Source: Neoceratodus forsteri
Taxonomy: Eukaryota > Chordata > Ceratodontiformes > Ceratodontidae
Length of the DNA: 64,000 nucleotides
Direction: 5' to 3'
NCBI GenBank assembly: GCA_016271365.2
Contig: CM057454.1
Coordinates: 457,961,501 to 458,025,500, forward strand
Positions 1-11,908 of this stretch are shown here, one piece after another. Every line of letters starts with the position of its first letter. Within the stretch, counting starts at the first letter, position 1. The notes under the pieces are model-generated. The model did no database searches, was not told where the DNA came from, and was given only the letters and a program-made list of their open reading frames with translations. Position numbers and translations under genes: made by a program.

Positions 1-288
1 TATCCACAGCCCCTCCCTGGTCTATTACTTTGGTCACCCAGTCGAAGAAATCAATTAGATTCATCTGACATGACCTTCCTGCTGTAAATCCATGCTGCTT
101 TGGGTCCTGTGCTCCACTGGCCTCTAGGTACTCAACAATTCTTTCTTTCAGAAGTGATTCCATCATTTTCCCTACCACTGAGGTCAAACTTACAGGTCTG
201 TAGTTTCCCGCTTCTGCCTTGCTCCCACTTTTGTGAAGGGGAATCACATCTGCCCTCCTCCAGTCCTCAGGTACCACCCCATCCTGGC
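1..288 (-). pseudogene. CR1 LINE reverse transcriptase fragment
   Basis: Read on the minus strand, this encodes part of a CR1-clade reverse transcriptase: the stretch from a VPEDWR-like motif through a nucleotide-binding HKSG block to a segment ending in FFDWVTKVIDQG. The same stretch appears on the plus strand at 37215-37490 and 63240-63520, so all three belong to one CR1 family. The element continues beyond the left edge of the window. The piece stops near 288, where the match to the other copies is lost. It is a dead fragment with no start codon of its own. Confidence 0.85.
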
Positions 289-994
289 CTCAAAGTTCAA
301 CATTCCTGTTTGTACTCCCCTAGCCCCTGTCACCTCATTTCTCTGGGCTCTGTTTAGGCTCCTCTCCCATCTTGGCACACTGCTCACCCCAGTGACACCC
401 CTTTCATGTCCTGGTGGCTGCACACAACAGGGGCCCCCTATCTGTCCCATCATGGGGCTCCCCTGCTGTCACCAGGGGGAACTGTCCTGTATGCATGATG
501 CATGGTGGTAGATGGGGAATCTTCAATGTGTCGGATGCCTATATATGTGTATGCGTAAGTGTGGGTGGGAGGTTGGCAATTATCATGTGACATGGCAGGA
601 GTACTATTTTCCTGTTTCCACCCATAGGCCCACCTACATCTGTATGAAGAACTTGCACTGCAGTGCAACAACCTATTGGGCAGGGTTGAGGCTAAAGGCA
701 TGTGGCCACTAATGCCAAAAGGCTATACCACCTGCCACTGAGGAAGGCTCAACAGTAGTGGGTGGTCTTCAAAATTCCCCTCCACAGTACACACTAGATG
801 GCATGGAGCCTGAAGGTTTGCTCACAGTGTGAACCCAAGTCTCAAACATAGCAACATAATGTACTCTTGCTGGCTCCACCAGGCTGGGCCTAATGTGGGT
901 AGTTAGTAGTGAGAAAATGTCAATGAACTAAGCATAGTGAGATATCTTAATTTCATAAAATATCACTAGCTGCACTCAGTTTCTGTAAAAAAAC
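289..994. other. Unassigned spacer
   Basis: I see no coding signature, RNA gene or repeat family here. The sequence is of mixed composition with short open frames on both strands that do not resemble any known family. Confidence 0.5.
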
Positions 995-1465
995 CTACGC
1001 AAATAAGGATACCTTTACATACTGGGTTTCAACATACACTACTTGGAAAGAAATCAAGTATTGCCATCTTCTAATGGGAGATACAATGCTTTTGCTCCAA
1101 CCTGTAGGTTGTAATCCAAAGATTTGCTCCAACAGAACTGAAAAATATTTCTTGAAATGGGAAAGCAAGGGCTCATATACTTTACACAGCAGTGTTAACC
1201 TCTGGGAGGGGCCTAATAGTTTTGGTTTTAATGGAGGAACATGTTTATAGATTTTAAGTTGAGCCATAGCAATCTTAGACAGAGAGTAAGATTTTAGATG
1301 CTGAAGTTGCTTTGACATAGCTCTGAACTGACCTATTTGATTCAATTTGAATAAACATGACCAAAGGCTCCATTTTTTTCCATAATTAATTTTCAAGTTG
1401 TTGCTTCCATTGATTGAAATAACATTCTGTGTTTCATTATACACATGAAAATAGCAGTATTGCAA
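995..1465 (-). other. Unrecognised 156-codon open frame
   Basis: A 156-codon frame runs without a stop through AT-rich sequence. The translation is basic and hydrophobic, with many Lys, Leu and Tyr, and I recognise no domain, signal peptide or transposon motif. No splice sites or promoter are obvious around it. Long open frames are less expected in AT-rich DNA, which is why it is listed, but it could be chance, a very old transposon remnant or an exon of an unknown gene. I do not assign a function. Confidence 0.2.
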
Positions 1466-1983
1466 AAACTTATAATATACAGTAGTTAGCGGTTAGCACA
1501 AACACATTAACATAATCTCTTTTTTAGTTTTGCTCCATTCCTGAACTGAGATATACAATTTTTAATTACATTTGTTTAGAAGTTCCTGCTCTCTTTCCAT
1601 ATCCACGTAACTAAAACAAAGCCTGTCGGCATGGTATGTCACTGTTTATCATAATAAACATATGCTTGCCCCAACCTAACACACCTGCAGTATGAATCTA
1701 TTATGTATTGTGAAAAAATCACCTCAGGAGAAAAGATTTTTAAAAACTCCTGGCTGTAGCCATATTTAAGACTTGAGGCATTAATTACAAAGCTGGCAAT
1801 ACAAAAATGTCTGACAGAATTAAAATTACACTGATGATGAATTCAAGATGTCAGGATGGAATACATACTGTGAGAAAACTATATAATTACATTTTTTATA
1901 GACTAACACAATACTTTGTTTAAGTAGATCTTCTTTCACTAATGACTCAGGGCCTGATCCACAAAGTTGGCCCGGATATGCCT
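1466..1983. other. AT-rich unassigned spacer
   Basis: AT-rich sequence with no recognisable gene or repeat. It looks like ordinary intergenic or intronic DNA. Confidence 0.5.
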
Positions 1984-2052
1984 GGTCGTGCTTGAAAATA
2001 TGCAGCTTTGCTGTCTAGCGCACTTACCCAGTCAACAAAAACTAAATAAATA
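1984..2052 (+). repeat. L2-like LINE or SINE 3' tail
   Basis: The segment resembles the 3' ends at 7600-7675 and 21559-21630: a GTCGTGCTTGAAAAT block, a GCACTTACC block and a tail of short A-rich repeats (AAATA). This shared tail marks an L2-like LINE family or a SINE that uses its machinery. Only the last 70 bases are recognisable here. Confidence 0.6.
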
Positions 2053-2948
2053 CATATGCCCCAAAGGCACATATCCGTACTGAGGAGCTCTGTGTTCATG
2101 GCTGGCTGCCTCAGAGGCACAATTCACAGTCCTCGGCCACGCAACTCTAATCCACCCATTCATGTGGATACTAGCATGGAGGGGCAAGGGGGATGTTAAA
2201 GGTGGTGTGGGGAGGAACAGCAGGTATCCACAAGAATGTCTGGATCCAGGAACATCTGGAAGCTGGTTTCTGCATGGAATGCAGCACTGTGGCTTATAGC
2301 AATCCTCCAAAGACTGACATTTCTCAAGAAGTAAAATTCATCAATAAATATGTTAGAAAAATAACTTCAGGCCACCAGCCCTCCCTGCCAGCACAGAGGG
2401 CAGTAGCGCCTGGTTGCAGGGCCAAGCAAGGCCACAGGGACCCATTAATGCCATGGCGGACTTGCACACTGGGATATGTTACTTCAGCACCTCAGGGCGT
2501 GTAACACCCCTGGTCCTAGTGCACACCTGAAACCATGCAAAACAGTGTGTTAATCACATGCATGCACATCCCCACTCCAGGTCTGCCCCCACCCCAGCCA
2601 TGTGTGTAGACTAACACTAATTCCAGACTCCCTCACTGATTTGTCTGTTTTGTAGTTTAAGTGCACCTCGGAATGAAATAGTCAACAACAACTCACTCAG
2701 TGCTGTATATCTCAACCCTACTGATCCTCACTCCAAGCTTGCCATCACAGCCCTCAGCATAAGTGCACTGACTGCTTCTAGTATGATTCCTGCATCAAAA
2801 TGTGTCTATTTATACATCCCCTGCCAACACTCTTCAGCGTATTCCCACATGAACTCTTTGGGGGTGAGAATTGCAAGCTAAAGGTGAGCAGTTCTGATGC
2901 CCAAAGACTGTGAGGCCACTCTAACCTTGCTAACAGTGCCTCCAGGGG
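2053..2948. other. Unassigned spacer
   Basis: No supported gene or RNA. Several short open frames exist on both strands but none matches a family I recognise. Confidence 0.45.
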
Positions 2949-3230
2949 ACATATTTATTTATTTATTGAAAATATCGGAATTACAAACCTTTGAGTCAGA
3001 GACTCATTTTTAAAGACCCACATCAGCAGAATTACAAAGTCAGTACAATGCATGTTTCCAAGTAAGTTACATAAAAAAAAGTAGAATACAGAAAACCAAG
3101 TAAAGCACATAAAGAGATCAGTGCAAGTACAAGTATAAGTACAAGTACTAATCCAGTGTCAAAATCACACAAGGTTATTTAATAAGTGCTGATTAGGATA
3201 CCATAAATATCAAGAAAACAATGGGAGAGG
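2949..3230 (-). repeat. Possible minus-strand LINE 3' end
   Basis: Read on the minus strand, the segment ends in a TTCAATAAATAAATAAATA-type tail, as L2-like LINE 3' ends do elsewhere in the window. There is no coding part. It forms the left flank into which the L1 at 3244 inserted. A short GTACAA/GTATAA simple repeat lies at 3123-3150. Confidence 0.35.
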
Positions 3231-3243
3231 AAAACAATAATGG
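3231..3243. repeat. L1 target-site duplication, left copy
   Basis: AAAACAATAATGG here is repeated exactly at 11636-11648, directly after the poly(A) tail. The pair brackets the L1 element. Confidence 0.85.
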
Positions 3244-3284
3244 AAAGAGGGGACTTCCGGTGACATCGGTGCCCTAATGACTGC

Positions 3285-4284
3285 TTGAGAATCAGGCTCC
3301 CTCCAACTCTCAACCTAAATTCTTTAACATCAGTGATGATGTTGATAAAACAAATGGATTCTCACACTAATCATACCAGAGTAAAAGCCATACTTACAAG
3401 AAATTCAGGGACACCGACTCAAAGGCTTGAAGAGTTCATCTCCCAAGAAAAACAGCACTCAAATATGCCGGAGGGCTCGGCTGACAATGCGGTGGAGGTG
3501 GGTGCGGAACATGTGGACCAGGATAACCTCATTGCTTCTATTCTACAGACCACGAAGATGGTCACTAAAATTGATAATACCCTCACAGAGCTCCGGTCAG
3601 ACATAAACAAAATCAAGCATAAAACGGATCAGCTAGAGCTCAGCCTCAGTAACTTTGCAGAGCAGGGGGACAACCAGGACAGGTTGCTCCTCTATTTGCT
3701 TGTCAGAGACCATGAGTTGACACACTGAATTGATGACTTGGAGGGAAGAGCCACTGGCAGAATATAAGAATATATGACATACCAGAAGGGTCCGAAACAG
3801 GATACCCCAGTGTCATTGCTTTTCTACAAAAAGTTTTAAGGGGCATTTTACATCTACTCGAAGACGCAGACTTCTCGATAGATTGGGCACTCAGGTCACT
3901 TGGGCCAAAACCTGCCAATGCTGGGGCATGCCCAAAGTCCTTCGTGGTGAAACTCATTAATTATGCAGCGAAAGAGGTGCTGCCTTGGAGGGCCTGGAGG
4001 AGCGGTGAAATACTCTTCCAAAATAACAGAGTGTCATTGGACAATGATTACACCACAGCCGTGGAAGACCAAAGAAAGCTCATTTGGCCAATCCTAAAAC
4101 AATTAAAAGCAAGGAACATTAAGGCACAGATATTATACCCAGCAAGCTTTATAACTGACATGGGGAAGGGAACTAAACATTTGTCGACTTGCTTGCTGCA
4201 GCGCCCTACCTACAGGATCTCGGTATCATAGTCCCACCCTTGGCTAAGGATCGACTAGAAAGAGACCTGCTGGATTCTGCCTGA
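3285..4284 (+). pseudogene. L1 ORF1 protein (broken)
   Basis: ORF1p is the L1 RNA-binding chaperone. The first 147 codons (3285-3728) are open and end in a heptad-rich, coiled-coil segment rich in Leu, Ile, Lys and Asp. The frame then stops and continues with shifts: the RRM-like part is read from about 3735 and the C-terminal domain from 3944-4231, including an ILYPA motif typical of the family. The last part is again in another frame and reaches a stop at 4282-4284. At least two frameshifts break it. The assignment rests on domain order and on the intact ORF2 signatures downstream. Confidence 0.85.
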
Positions 4285-5788
4285 ACCATTGCCTGCAAAT
4301 GCTCCTCTCACCTAGGACACTGGCGCAGAGCTTCTGCAACCAACCTTCGGGTGAATATAGGTTAGCTTATACGGACTTATGGAGACTCCTCCAAGATGAA
4401 TAAAGCAGCGCCTCACCTGCAGAAAGCAGAAGAGGACAGAGCCCATACTTCAAGGGATGACTCTGGAGCCTCAGCATACACCTGAAGACATTTGTACTCA
4501 TGGGGACTTACACTGCTTTCACTTAAGGTTTGTGTGTCCGTGTCATTGCCCCTCGATTGATGTCCTCTGTCTCCTGTTCCCTTTCCCTTCTCCCGCCCAG
4601 AGACCAGTGATGATGATCACCTAAAAATGCTGGTAAGACAATCTTATAATTTCGTGGTGAGGCTGCAGTGCAATGACCATGGTGGAACTATGACTCAACA
4701 AACTTTAGAAAATGGCACCATTTACCAGGCACCAAGCCTAAGATGACAAACACCTGCTGTGTGCAGCCTTAAACTCTGAGAATTGTGATGTACAATTTAT
4801 GTTTAATAAGTAAGATGGCAATGTTAATACTATGATGGTAACATGTGGATGTGACTGCTGGTTGCAGTGGTGGAGTTGGAGTGGAGGGAAGAGGGACAGA
4901 GCTCTTGGGCCCATTAAGGGAGAAGGCTGGACACCCACAGGGCATGAAAATAACCAGCTTAGGATATGGCAGGAGAAGGTGCAAGAAGCCTCGCCTCTCC
5001 CTATGCCTGATGCGGTGACACTTAGACAGCCACCCAATGGCACAACATGGGACCTAACCAGGTTTCCCTCTGAAGAGTGGAAGTGTATTGCCTCAGCGTC
5101 ATGTAACCCAATCCACTGATGAGCTCTATATTAACTATTAACATAAAAATTTGAAACTGTACAGAGATAGCAATGGTTATAAAATGATCAGAAGGGCATC
5201 ATAATTACAGAGACAAGGGCAAATAAGGACTCAAAAAGGGAGAACACAAAGGATAATGATAAAAATGCTGACACTTAACTATCTAAGAAAAATGAAAGGT
5301 CCGGGTGGGGGTTGGAGAGGCTTGGTCACTAATATATCCAAACCAAACACCAATGTTGAAAACACAGAGAGGCATCATGTGAATTTACTGGAGCCTACTC
5401 TTTTGGATCCTTACTTGCTACAGTGGGACCCACTGTGCTGCACGTACAGTGCACCCTAGTCAGGACCTTCCATCTCTGATTGACCTAGGAAGCCAATTTG
5501 CTTTCTGGAGGAGGGGGGAGGGTGAATCTCCGGATGCCCCCCTAATCACTCCAAGGCCTGAGGTTTGGGCCATAACAACCTTGAATGTTGGGCAGGATGT
5601 TTTTACCTGCATTCTGGTTGAAATACATTTGTTAATACATAATGTTATGGGTTCTATTTTAGTTTATGTTTTTTACAGAAGCTTGTATGTTACTAAAAGG
5701 TACACAGGATATTTCACAGTGTTTGGAATTAATGGATTGAGACATCTTGCAAAACTGGTATTAATTCAGCTCAAAGGTATTTTAATGT
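4285..5788 (+). other. L1 inter-ORF spacer
   Basis: About 1.5 kb lies between the ORF1 stop and the first recognisable ORF2 codons. This is long for L1, so an old unrecognised insertion may be hidden here. No coding motif was found. Confidence 0.5.
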
Positions 5789-5908
5789 TTGAAAATGATT
5801 AACACAGCAACTAGAATTCTCACCTACACTGTAAATGGCGCTACTGGTCCTATTAAAAGGAAACAGATTCTTAAATTTATCACTTCACAGAAATGTGAGA
5901 TTAACTTT
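5789..5908 (+). pseudogene. L1 ORF2 N-terminus, first piece
   Basis: The frame contains RILTYTVNGATGPIKRKQIL followed by a QKCEI segment. That is the usual start of the L1 apurinic-like endonuclease, a beta strand with VNG and a KR pair. The expected next residues, the FLQETHL motif, are missing here and appear 1.77 kb later at 7676-7700. The gene was therefore split at this point by the L2-like element. The reading frame is otherwise consistent across the two pieces. Confidence 0.8.
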
Positions 5909-5914
5909 CCGCAA

Positions 5915-7157
5915 ACACCACAACGCCTCCTCTGCCCTGGCAACTCTTTCAAACCATGTCTTCAGAAATATGGACAAGGGAAAGGCCACGGGTGCAGTCT
6001 TTGTAGACTTGTCTAAAGCATTTGACCTCGTAGACCATCATCTTCTTCTCACCACTCTTGGTCAACTTGGCTGTGCGCCTGGACCTGTAGCCTGGTTTCA
6101 TAGTTACCTCACAAACAGGTCACAGTCTGTGCTTGTAGCCAAAGTTGCCTCAACTTCACTTCCCACCTGCACTGGAGTTCCCCAGGGATCAATTCTTGGC
6201 CCCCTTCTCTTCTCTATGTTTATCAATGCTCCACCAATAGACAGCATAAACTGCAATGCACTCCTCTATGTGGATGAACTCATTCTCTACCACAGCTATA
6301 AGTCCCTTGAATCCATCTCCTCCACTCTCACTGGCAGTTATGCTGCGGCAGTTGAGTGGTTCACATCCAAAAAACTCCTTGTAAATGGGAAAAAGACAAA
6401 GGCCATGCTCTTTGGATCCAAGCACTTCCTAATTAAGGCTGCCAAATCAAACTCCTTCCTCACAGTATGCACACCCACAGGCACTCCACTTGAGCAGGTC
6501 ACCTCCTTCAAATATCTTGGAGTTACTCTCGACCCATCACTCTCCTATAATGATCATGTATCTCTGACAATAAGTAAGATTAATCAGAAGCTAGGTGCGG
6601 CGTACCACGCAAACCACCTGCAACAACCAGAAGCTCGCCTTGCCGTTGCGCAAGGCAACCTTCTCCCACTCCTGGATTACTGCTCCCCCATCTACTTCCA
6701 CATGTTCATAAAGCAACACTCCCACCACACTACGACATACAACGCTATCTGTCGCTTTGTTCTCAAAGTCCCCTCGTTAACTCACCACTGTTCACTCTAC
6801 CAGTCCCTTGCATGTCTCCCTCTCCAGGCACACTTTGACTATGTTGTAGGCTGCCTAGTGGACAGTGCTCTCAGAAGTAACCAACTATCCCCCTATGCTT
6901 CCCTACTCACAATTAGAACAGCCACTAGACCTCTTAGGGCCTCCTCCAGTCAAATCCTTGAAGTTCCCTGTGTCTCTACAATGATGGGTAATGAGGCCAT
7001 CACTGTCTCTGCCCCTTCCCTCTGGAACTGCCTTTCCGAATCCATCCGTACATCTTCATCCCATGTGTTTTTCAAATCTAACCTGAAGACCTGGCTACTG
7101 GAAGAATCCACCTGTAAATGCTCATGGGGCAGAGTAGAAGCCCAAAAGCCACCATAA
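5915..7157 (+). pseudogene. L2-like reverse transcriptase, C-terminal two-thirds
   Basis: This single open frame of over 400 codons encodes the palm and thumb of a non-LTR reverse transcriptase. It has VFVDLSKAFDLVDHH (catalytic motif A), GVPQGSILGPLLF (6174-6210) and FKYLGVTLDPSLSY further on. The motif C residues at 6267-6281 read YVDEL rather than the usual YADD, so the catalytic centre looks damaged although the frame is open. The finger domain and endonuclease are absent because of 5' truncation. The C-terminal THHCSLYQSLACLPL segment is typical of the L2/Rex1 group. Confidence 0.9.
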
Positions 7158-7284
7158 TCCTACCACAACATGGTGCATTTTTCCCAACCCCTGTCCCCTA
7201 TGCCCCAGAGCAGAAACCTACATGCATTGTACAAATGCATAACACTGCTTACTTAGGGTACTTTGTTGCCATGTTTGTTGAACA

Positions 7285-7497
7285 TATGTAATAGGAGGCA
7301 GTATAGTGCAGTGGTCTAAGGCTCTGAGCTGCAAATCTGGTGACATCCAGCAGACCAGACCTGGGGTTTGAATCCCACAGCTTCCACTTGCATACTGTGT
7401 GACCCTGAACAAGTCACTTAACTTCTTTGTGCTCCCAGGTCACTCCTGTAAAAAAGCTTTCAGCTTAGTGTGCTATTCCTGGTTAAAAAACTAAAAA
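7285..7497 (+). repeat. tRNA-derived SINE with MIR/CORE-like body
   Basis: An A box-like GCAGTGGTCTAAGGC and a B box-like GGTTTGAATCCC lie about 50 bases apart, as in a tRNA promoter. They are followed by ACTGTGTGACCCTGAACAAG and CACTTAACTTC, the conserved stretch seen in MIR/CORE SINEs. The tail is A-rich. The element sits inside the 3' untranslated region of the L2-like LINE. A second copy of the same family is at 61506-61703. Confidence 0.8.
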
Positions 7498-7675
7498 AAA
7501 ATAAGGTCTGTTTCATTGTTCACTTGTGCTCTACTGTATAACAATTGTATATATTATATATTGTATCTACCCTGTACCAATGCACCGCTACCTTGTGGCC
7601 TGGGTTGTGACTGAAAATGGTCCTCTGGATCAGTGCACTTACCTGGTAACCAAAAACATAAATAAATAAATAGAT

Positions 7676-10600
7676 AAATTTCCTCCAGGAAACACACCTT
7701 TGCCTGGGGGAGGCTTTGAAGCTGAAAACAAGAACACTCTCCATCATATAACATGCATCCTTGGAGAAGGGTAGAAAGCAAGGGGTCGCAATCCTTCTGG
7801 CTAGCTGCCTGCCTTTGGAGGATGAGGAGGTCATAGTTGATCAAACAGCCAGATACACTGTTGTAATAGGGAAAATCCAAGAGACCATGGTCACACTTGC
7901 TAATGTGTATGCCCCCCCCCCCCAGCTCCCAAATTGAGCTCTATACGGAACTCCTTAAGCTAGTGGTTGAAAAGTCTACGGGTCAGTTAATAATGGGGGA
8001 GACTGGAACCTGACAGTAAATAGGGAACCGGACTCTAACTTGCAGATCCCAAACTTCAGAAACAGGTCAGTAAGGATTTTTCAGAAACTATTTTCAGAAC
8101 TGGGCATAGCGGATATATGGAGGGTGAAATACCCTCAAGCAAAAGATTATATATATACTACTCCCCCCTCTTTAAAACCTATTCTAGGTTAGACATGTTC
8201 ATGACTTACGCTAGGGATCTGACTTTATTTCCCTCAATGTGGGTTGGTACCGCCACACACTCGGATCATCATCCTGTCCTATTGGAATTTGAACTTCAAC
8301 TACCCAGGAAAAAAACACAATGGAGATTGAATGTCTCCCTGCTCAGGGGCAAGGCAGTGATATCAGAGGTTAAAAAAAGTCACTAAGACAGCATTAGAAC
8401 TAAATTCTGGCCCAGAGCTATCTCTGCAAATACTGTGGGACACTGTAAAGATGATGGTGAGGGGTAAACTGATTTCAATAGCAATACACAACAAGAGGGA
8501 AAGACAAAGGCAACTTGATGAAGGGCTAGGACAATTAAAGATCCTAGAAACACAACAAAAGCAGAAATAGAACAGGCAGGTGGAGGCAGAAATTAAGACT
8601 TAAAGACAAAATACAAGATATACAGAAGATAGAGACGGAAAAAGCCTAAGCCTACTTAAAGCAGTCCTATTATGAGGAAGGGGCTAGGGCAAGCAAATTT
8701 CTTGCCTACAGACTTAGACAGAGAGCAACAATGGCACATATAGTCAAAATTAAACACCCTAAGACAAGCTCGCTGACCCACAAGGGGGAGTAGATAGCGG
8801 AAGCCTTCATCTCATATTATAAGGACCTTTACCGACTGCAGCACGAAACGAGTGCAAACGACAAGAACCTTTTTCTTGAAACACCGAACCTCCCTAAATT
8901 AACACAGGAGCAGGGACAGGATCTCCTAAGGCCAATAACCCAACCAGAAATCATTAACATCAATAAGAATCTAAAACCTGGGAAATGCCCGTGTCCAGAT
9001 GGATTCAGAGGAGAATTTTACAAAAAAAACCTCCTGGGGGATGTCGTCCCCTTGCTGTCTGACACCTTTAATGAAATATGGGTGGAGGGTGGACGGGCAC
9101 CCCCATCCTGGAACTACACGACCATCTCAGTCATACCTAAAATAGGAAAAGACCCCACAGAGTGTGGATCATATCACTCCATCTCATTACTAAGCACAGG
9201 CTATAACATTTTTACAGTTATTATATCGGCATGCCTCAACCTAGTGATCCCACAAATTGTACACCCAGACCAAAGTGGTTTTATCCCAGATAGACAGGCC
9301 CATGACAGTGTAAGATGAACAATCAACATAATTGATATTATCAGGCGAGACCAAACCCCGGCTTGTATAATGGGACGCGACGTGGAGAAAGCCTTTGATA
9401 GTGTCATGGGGCTTCCTTTTTCTCATTCTAGAGCATTTAGGCTTCCCGCTATCCTTCACAGATTGTCTGAAAGCCCTTTACATGGCACCACAAGCCAATG
9501 TCAGAGTTAATGGTGACTTGTCTACTAGATTTACATTGGGTAGAGGAACTTGCCAGGGCTGTCCCCTGTCACCAGTCCTTTTTGCCCTATATATAGAACC
9601 ACTGGCCAGAGTGATCCGGGTGTATCCTGAGGTGAAAGGTGTTAGAGTTGGAGACACAGAACATAAAATCTCCCTCTACACCAATGATGTCCTTCTGTAC
9701 CTCGCAGGCAGTCCCAAGGGTGTGGTCCCTTCTGGAGAAATTTGGCAACCCACTCAGGCTACTTTCTAAATAAAACAAAGATGGAACTCCTCAAATTCCA
9801 CTATAACCCATTACCAGATATTTGACAAATTCGCCCTCTGGATTGGACTGCACAAAAAATCAAATACCTGGGCTTAAATATCCCCAGAAATCTGACCAAA
9901 TTATATTCCGCTAATTTCGACCTCCTGATGGCTCAAATCAAGCAGAACATTAACAGATGGTCCTTGCTAAATTTCCCAATGTACTCCAGGATTCAATCAG
10001 TGAATATGAATCTCCTGCCTAGATTCCTGTATCTGTTTAATTGTCTGTCACTGGGAATAACACAGGCCCAATTCCAGAATTGGCAGCAGATAATCACCAA
10101 ATACATATGGTCGCAAGGCAGGCCCAGAATAAAACAAAGAATATTGGAATACGATAAAACAAACGGAGATGGGGCAATTCTGGACCTTGCAGATTACTAC
10201 ACAGTGTCTCATATGAGATATGCAATGCTGTGGTCAGTACAAGAATATCAGGCCCATCGGAAGAAGATTGAAGAAATATACACTGAGGGAATTCCCCTGG
10301 GTGCTAGGGTCATGGAACCCATACTGCCCCGCTGGCCTCAATATACCATACTCTGGACACAATCCATGGAGCCTGGAAGAGATACGGCTTTTAAACAGTA
10401 GTCTGGCACTTTAAATGATTTGCCTGGGGAGGTTTTTTCCCCACCGGCAAACATGGATCTCGAGTTCAGAAGGTGGGCGCGTAGAGGTCTGTGTAGCATG
10501 GGTCAGTTATTAGAAGGAGACTTAGTACAGGAATTTAATACAATTAGGGATCAGTACCATCTTAGGACCTCTGATCACTTCTGCTACCTACAGCTAAAAT

Positions 10601-11269
10601 GCCACATACAAAACTTACAAAAAAAGAATCAGACTCCAACACAGGCCCAGCCTCTGTTGGTAGTGATAAAAGCAATATTACAGCAGGAGCTCCTGAAGGG
10701 CCAAGTTTCAACTTCGTATAAAGCACTTCGACATTTTAAAATAGAGTGCGCACAACCCCTCAAAGGGAGATGGAAGCAGGAAGCCAATATTCAACTGACA
10801 GAGAGCGACTTGGGGAACGTTTTTAGCTTAGCTAGTAAAGTCACTCACTCTCGCCTGTGGCAGGAGTTCGAGTGGAAGGTCAGGACTCCCCCATCATTCA
10901 TATATTTTCTACTTATGCCCAAAGACGCAATCTTATTGGCAACAAATCAACCAAGCACCAAGGAAAGTGTTCAGTATCAATACTCCCCTTGAAATACCAC
11001 AATTGATATTGGGCCTACCCCCACCAGAAATTAAAGGGGCAGATCAATTATACATATGGGGCATACTGCTAGCAGCTGCACACAAATCTATCACAAGAAA
11101 AAGGCTGGCCATGGAGCTTCTCACATTCCAACAGTGGTTAAAAATTGTACAAGAGATACAATATATGGAGGAACTGACTTACAAAGTCCATTTAAAAACT
11201 CCAGTCTTTTTCAGACGTTGGGCCAGTTGGACTGTGTGGTGTGGGTCCTGGGAAGGAGAAGGATCATAA
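7676..11269 (+). pseudogene. L1 ORF2 endonuclease/reverse transcriptase, main piece
   Basis: The endonuclease resumes with FLQETHL (about 7679-7699) and continues with YAPP near 7905, GGDWN (7995-8009) and SDHHPV (8261-8278), the catalytic signature of the APE-like domain. The RT domain follows at about 8990-9770, with PDQSGFIPDRQ and the GRGTCQGCPLSPVLF block (about 9540-9590). The motif C box at 9677-9688 reads YTND instead of YADD. The C-terminal domain runs in shorter frames (9928-10401, 10420-10992, 10967-11269). There are several stops and frameshifts, for example after 8385 and at 9316, so no protein can be made. Confidence 0.92.
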
Positions 11270-11635
11270 ATGGGGATGCAGGCAAAGGTCTTCTCTTAGA
11301 CCGGTGCCCTGACTCTCTTATACCTGTGACCAATGGCCAGACCTGGGAGATAGAGGACTGAGGGTGAGTTTGGAAACTCAAGTGACCCATCAACTGGGAA
11401 ATGTTTGAGATTAACTAGGACAGAGAAGTGAATTGTAAGAAAAGATGAAATGGGTATGTACTGGTAATTCTACCCCAAAAACATTAAAAATGTAATAAGA
11501 TGCATTGTTCTGTATTGATTGTTTTTAAATGTATTAAGTAGGAATAATACACCTAATCCAAGTATGTATCCTGAGATCTAAAGTGAATATCTTGTGATGT
11601 ACCTTAAAAATTGAATAAACTGGAGTTAAAAAAAA
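11270..11635 (+). other. L1 3' untranslated region and poly(A)
   Basis: Non-coding sequence ending with an AATAAA-like signal (TTGAATAAACTGG) and a short A run. Confidence 0.7.
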
Positions 11636-11648
11636 AAAACAATAATGG
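11636..11648. repeat. L1 target-site duplication, right copy
   Basis: Exact copy of the 13 bases at 3231-3243. Confidence 0.85.
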
Positions 11649-11889
11649 GGAGAGAGCAGGTTGAGAGGGTACAAGTTAGGGGAGAAGCAGTCCGAATAGG
11701 ACCATGTCACTTAGAGAGGAAGGAGATGATTAGTAGCTGGGGGATGGGAGGTGGTGAGACAGGGGTAACCAATAAATCAGTGTTAGGGAGGAGAAGGGTG
11801 AACCAGGAGACTGTGGGAGGAAGAGTGATGGTCGGGGGAGTGATAGACAGGAGCCCAGTAGGAGAATATATTATTGATGGAAGTTGATC
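11649..11889. other. Unassigned purine-rich flank
   Basis: G/A-rich DNA between the L1 tail and the first recognisable PLE codons. It continues the pre-insertion sequence left of 3231. Confidence 0.45.
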
Positions 11890-11908
11890 AGGCATATTTA
11901 AAACATTA

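Larger units (their letters stand above)
5909..7675 (+). mobile_element. L2/Rex1-like LINE inserted in L1 ORF2
   Basis: A 5'-truncated LINE of about 1.77 kb lies in the same orientation as the host L1. It has one long RT frame, a 3' untranslated region interrupted by a SINE and a tail of AAATA repeats ending at about 7675. The flanks resemble a short imperfect target duplication (TTAACTTTCC at the left, ATAAATTTCC at the right). Removing it rejoins the L1 endonuclease frame. Confidence 0.85.
3244..11635 (+). mobile_element. L1-clade LINE, near full length, interrupted
   Basis: The element starts with a GGACTTCCGGTGACATC-type 5' leader. It carries ORF1 (3285-4284), a long inter-ORF spacer, ORF2 (from about 5789, split by an L2-like insertion, resuming at 7676 and ending near 11269), a 3' untranslated region and a short poly(A) tail at 11628-11639. 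Without the insertion it is about 6.6 kb, normal for vertebrate L1. The 13-bp duplication on both sides shows insertion by target-primed reverse transcription. Both ORFs hold stops and frameshifts, so it is inactive. Confidence 0.92.
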
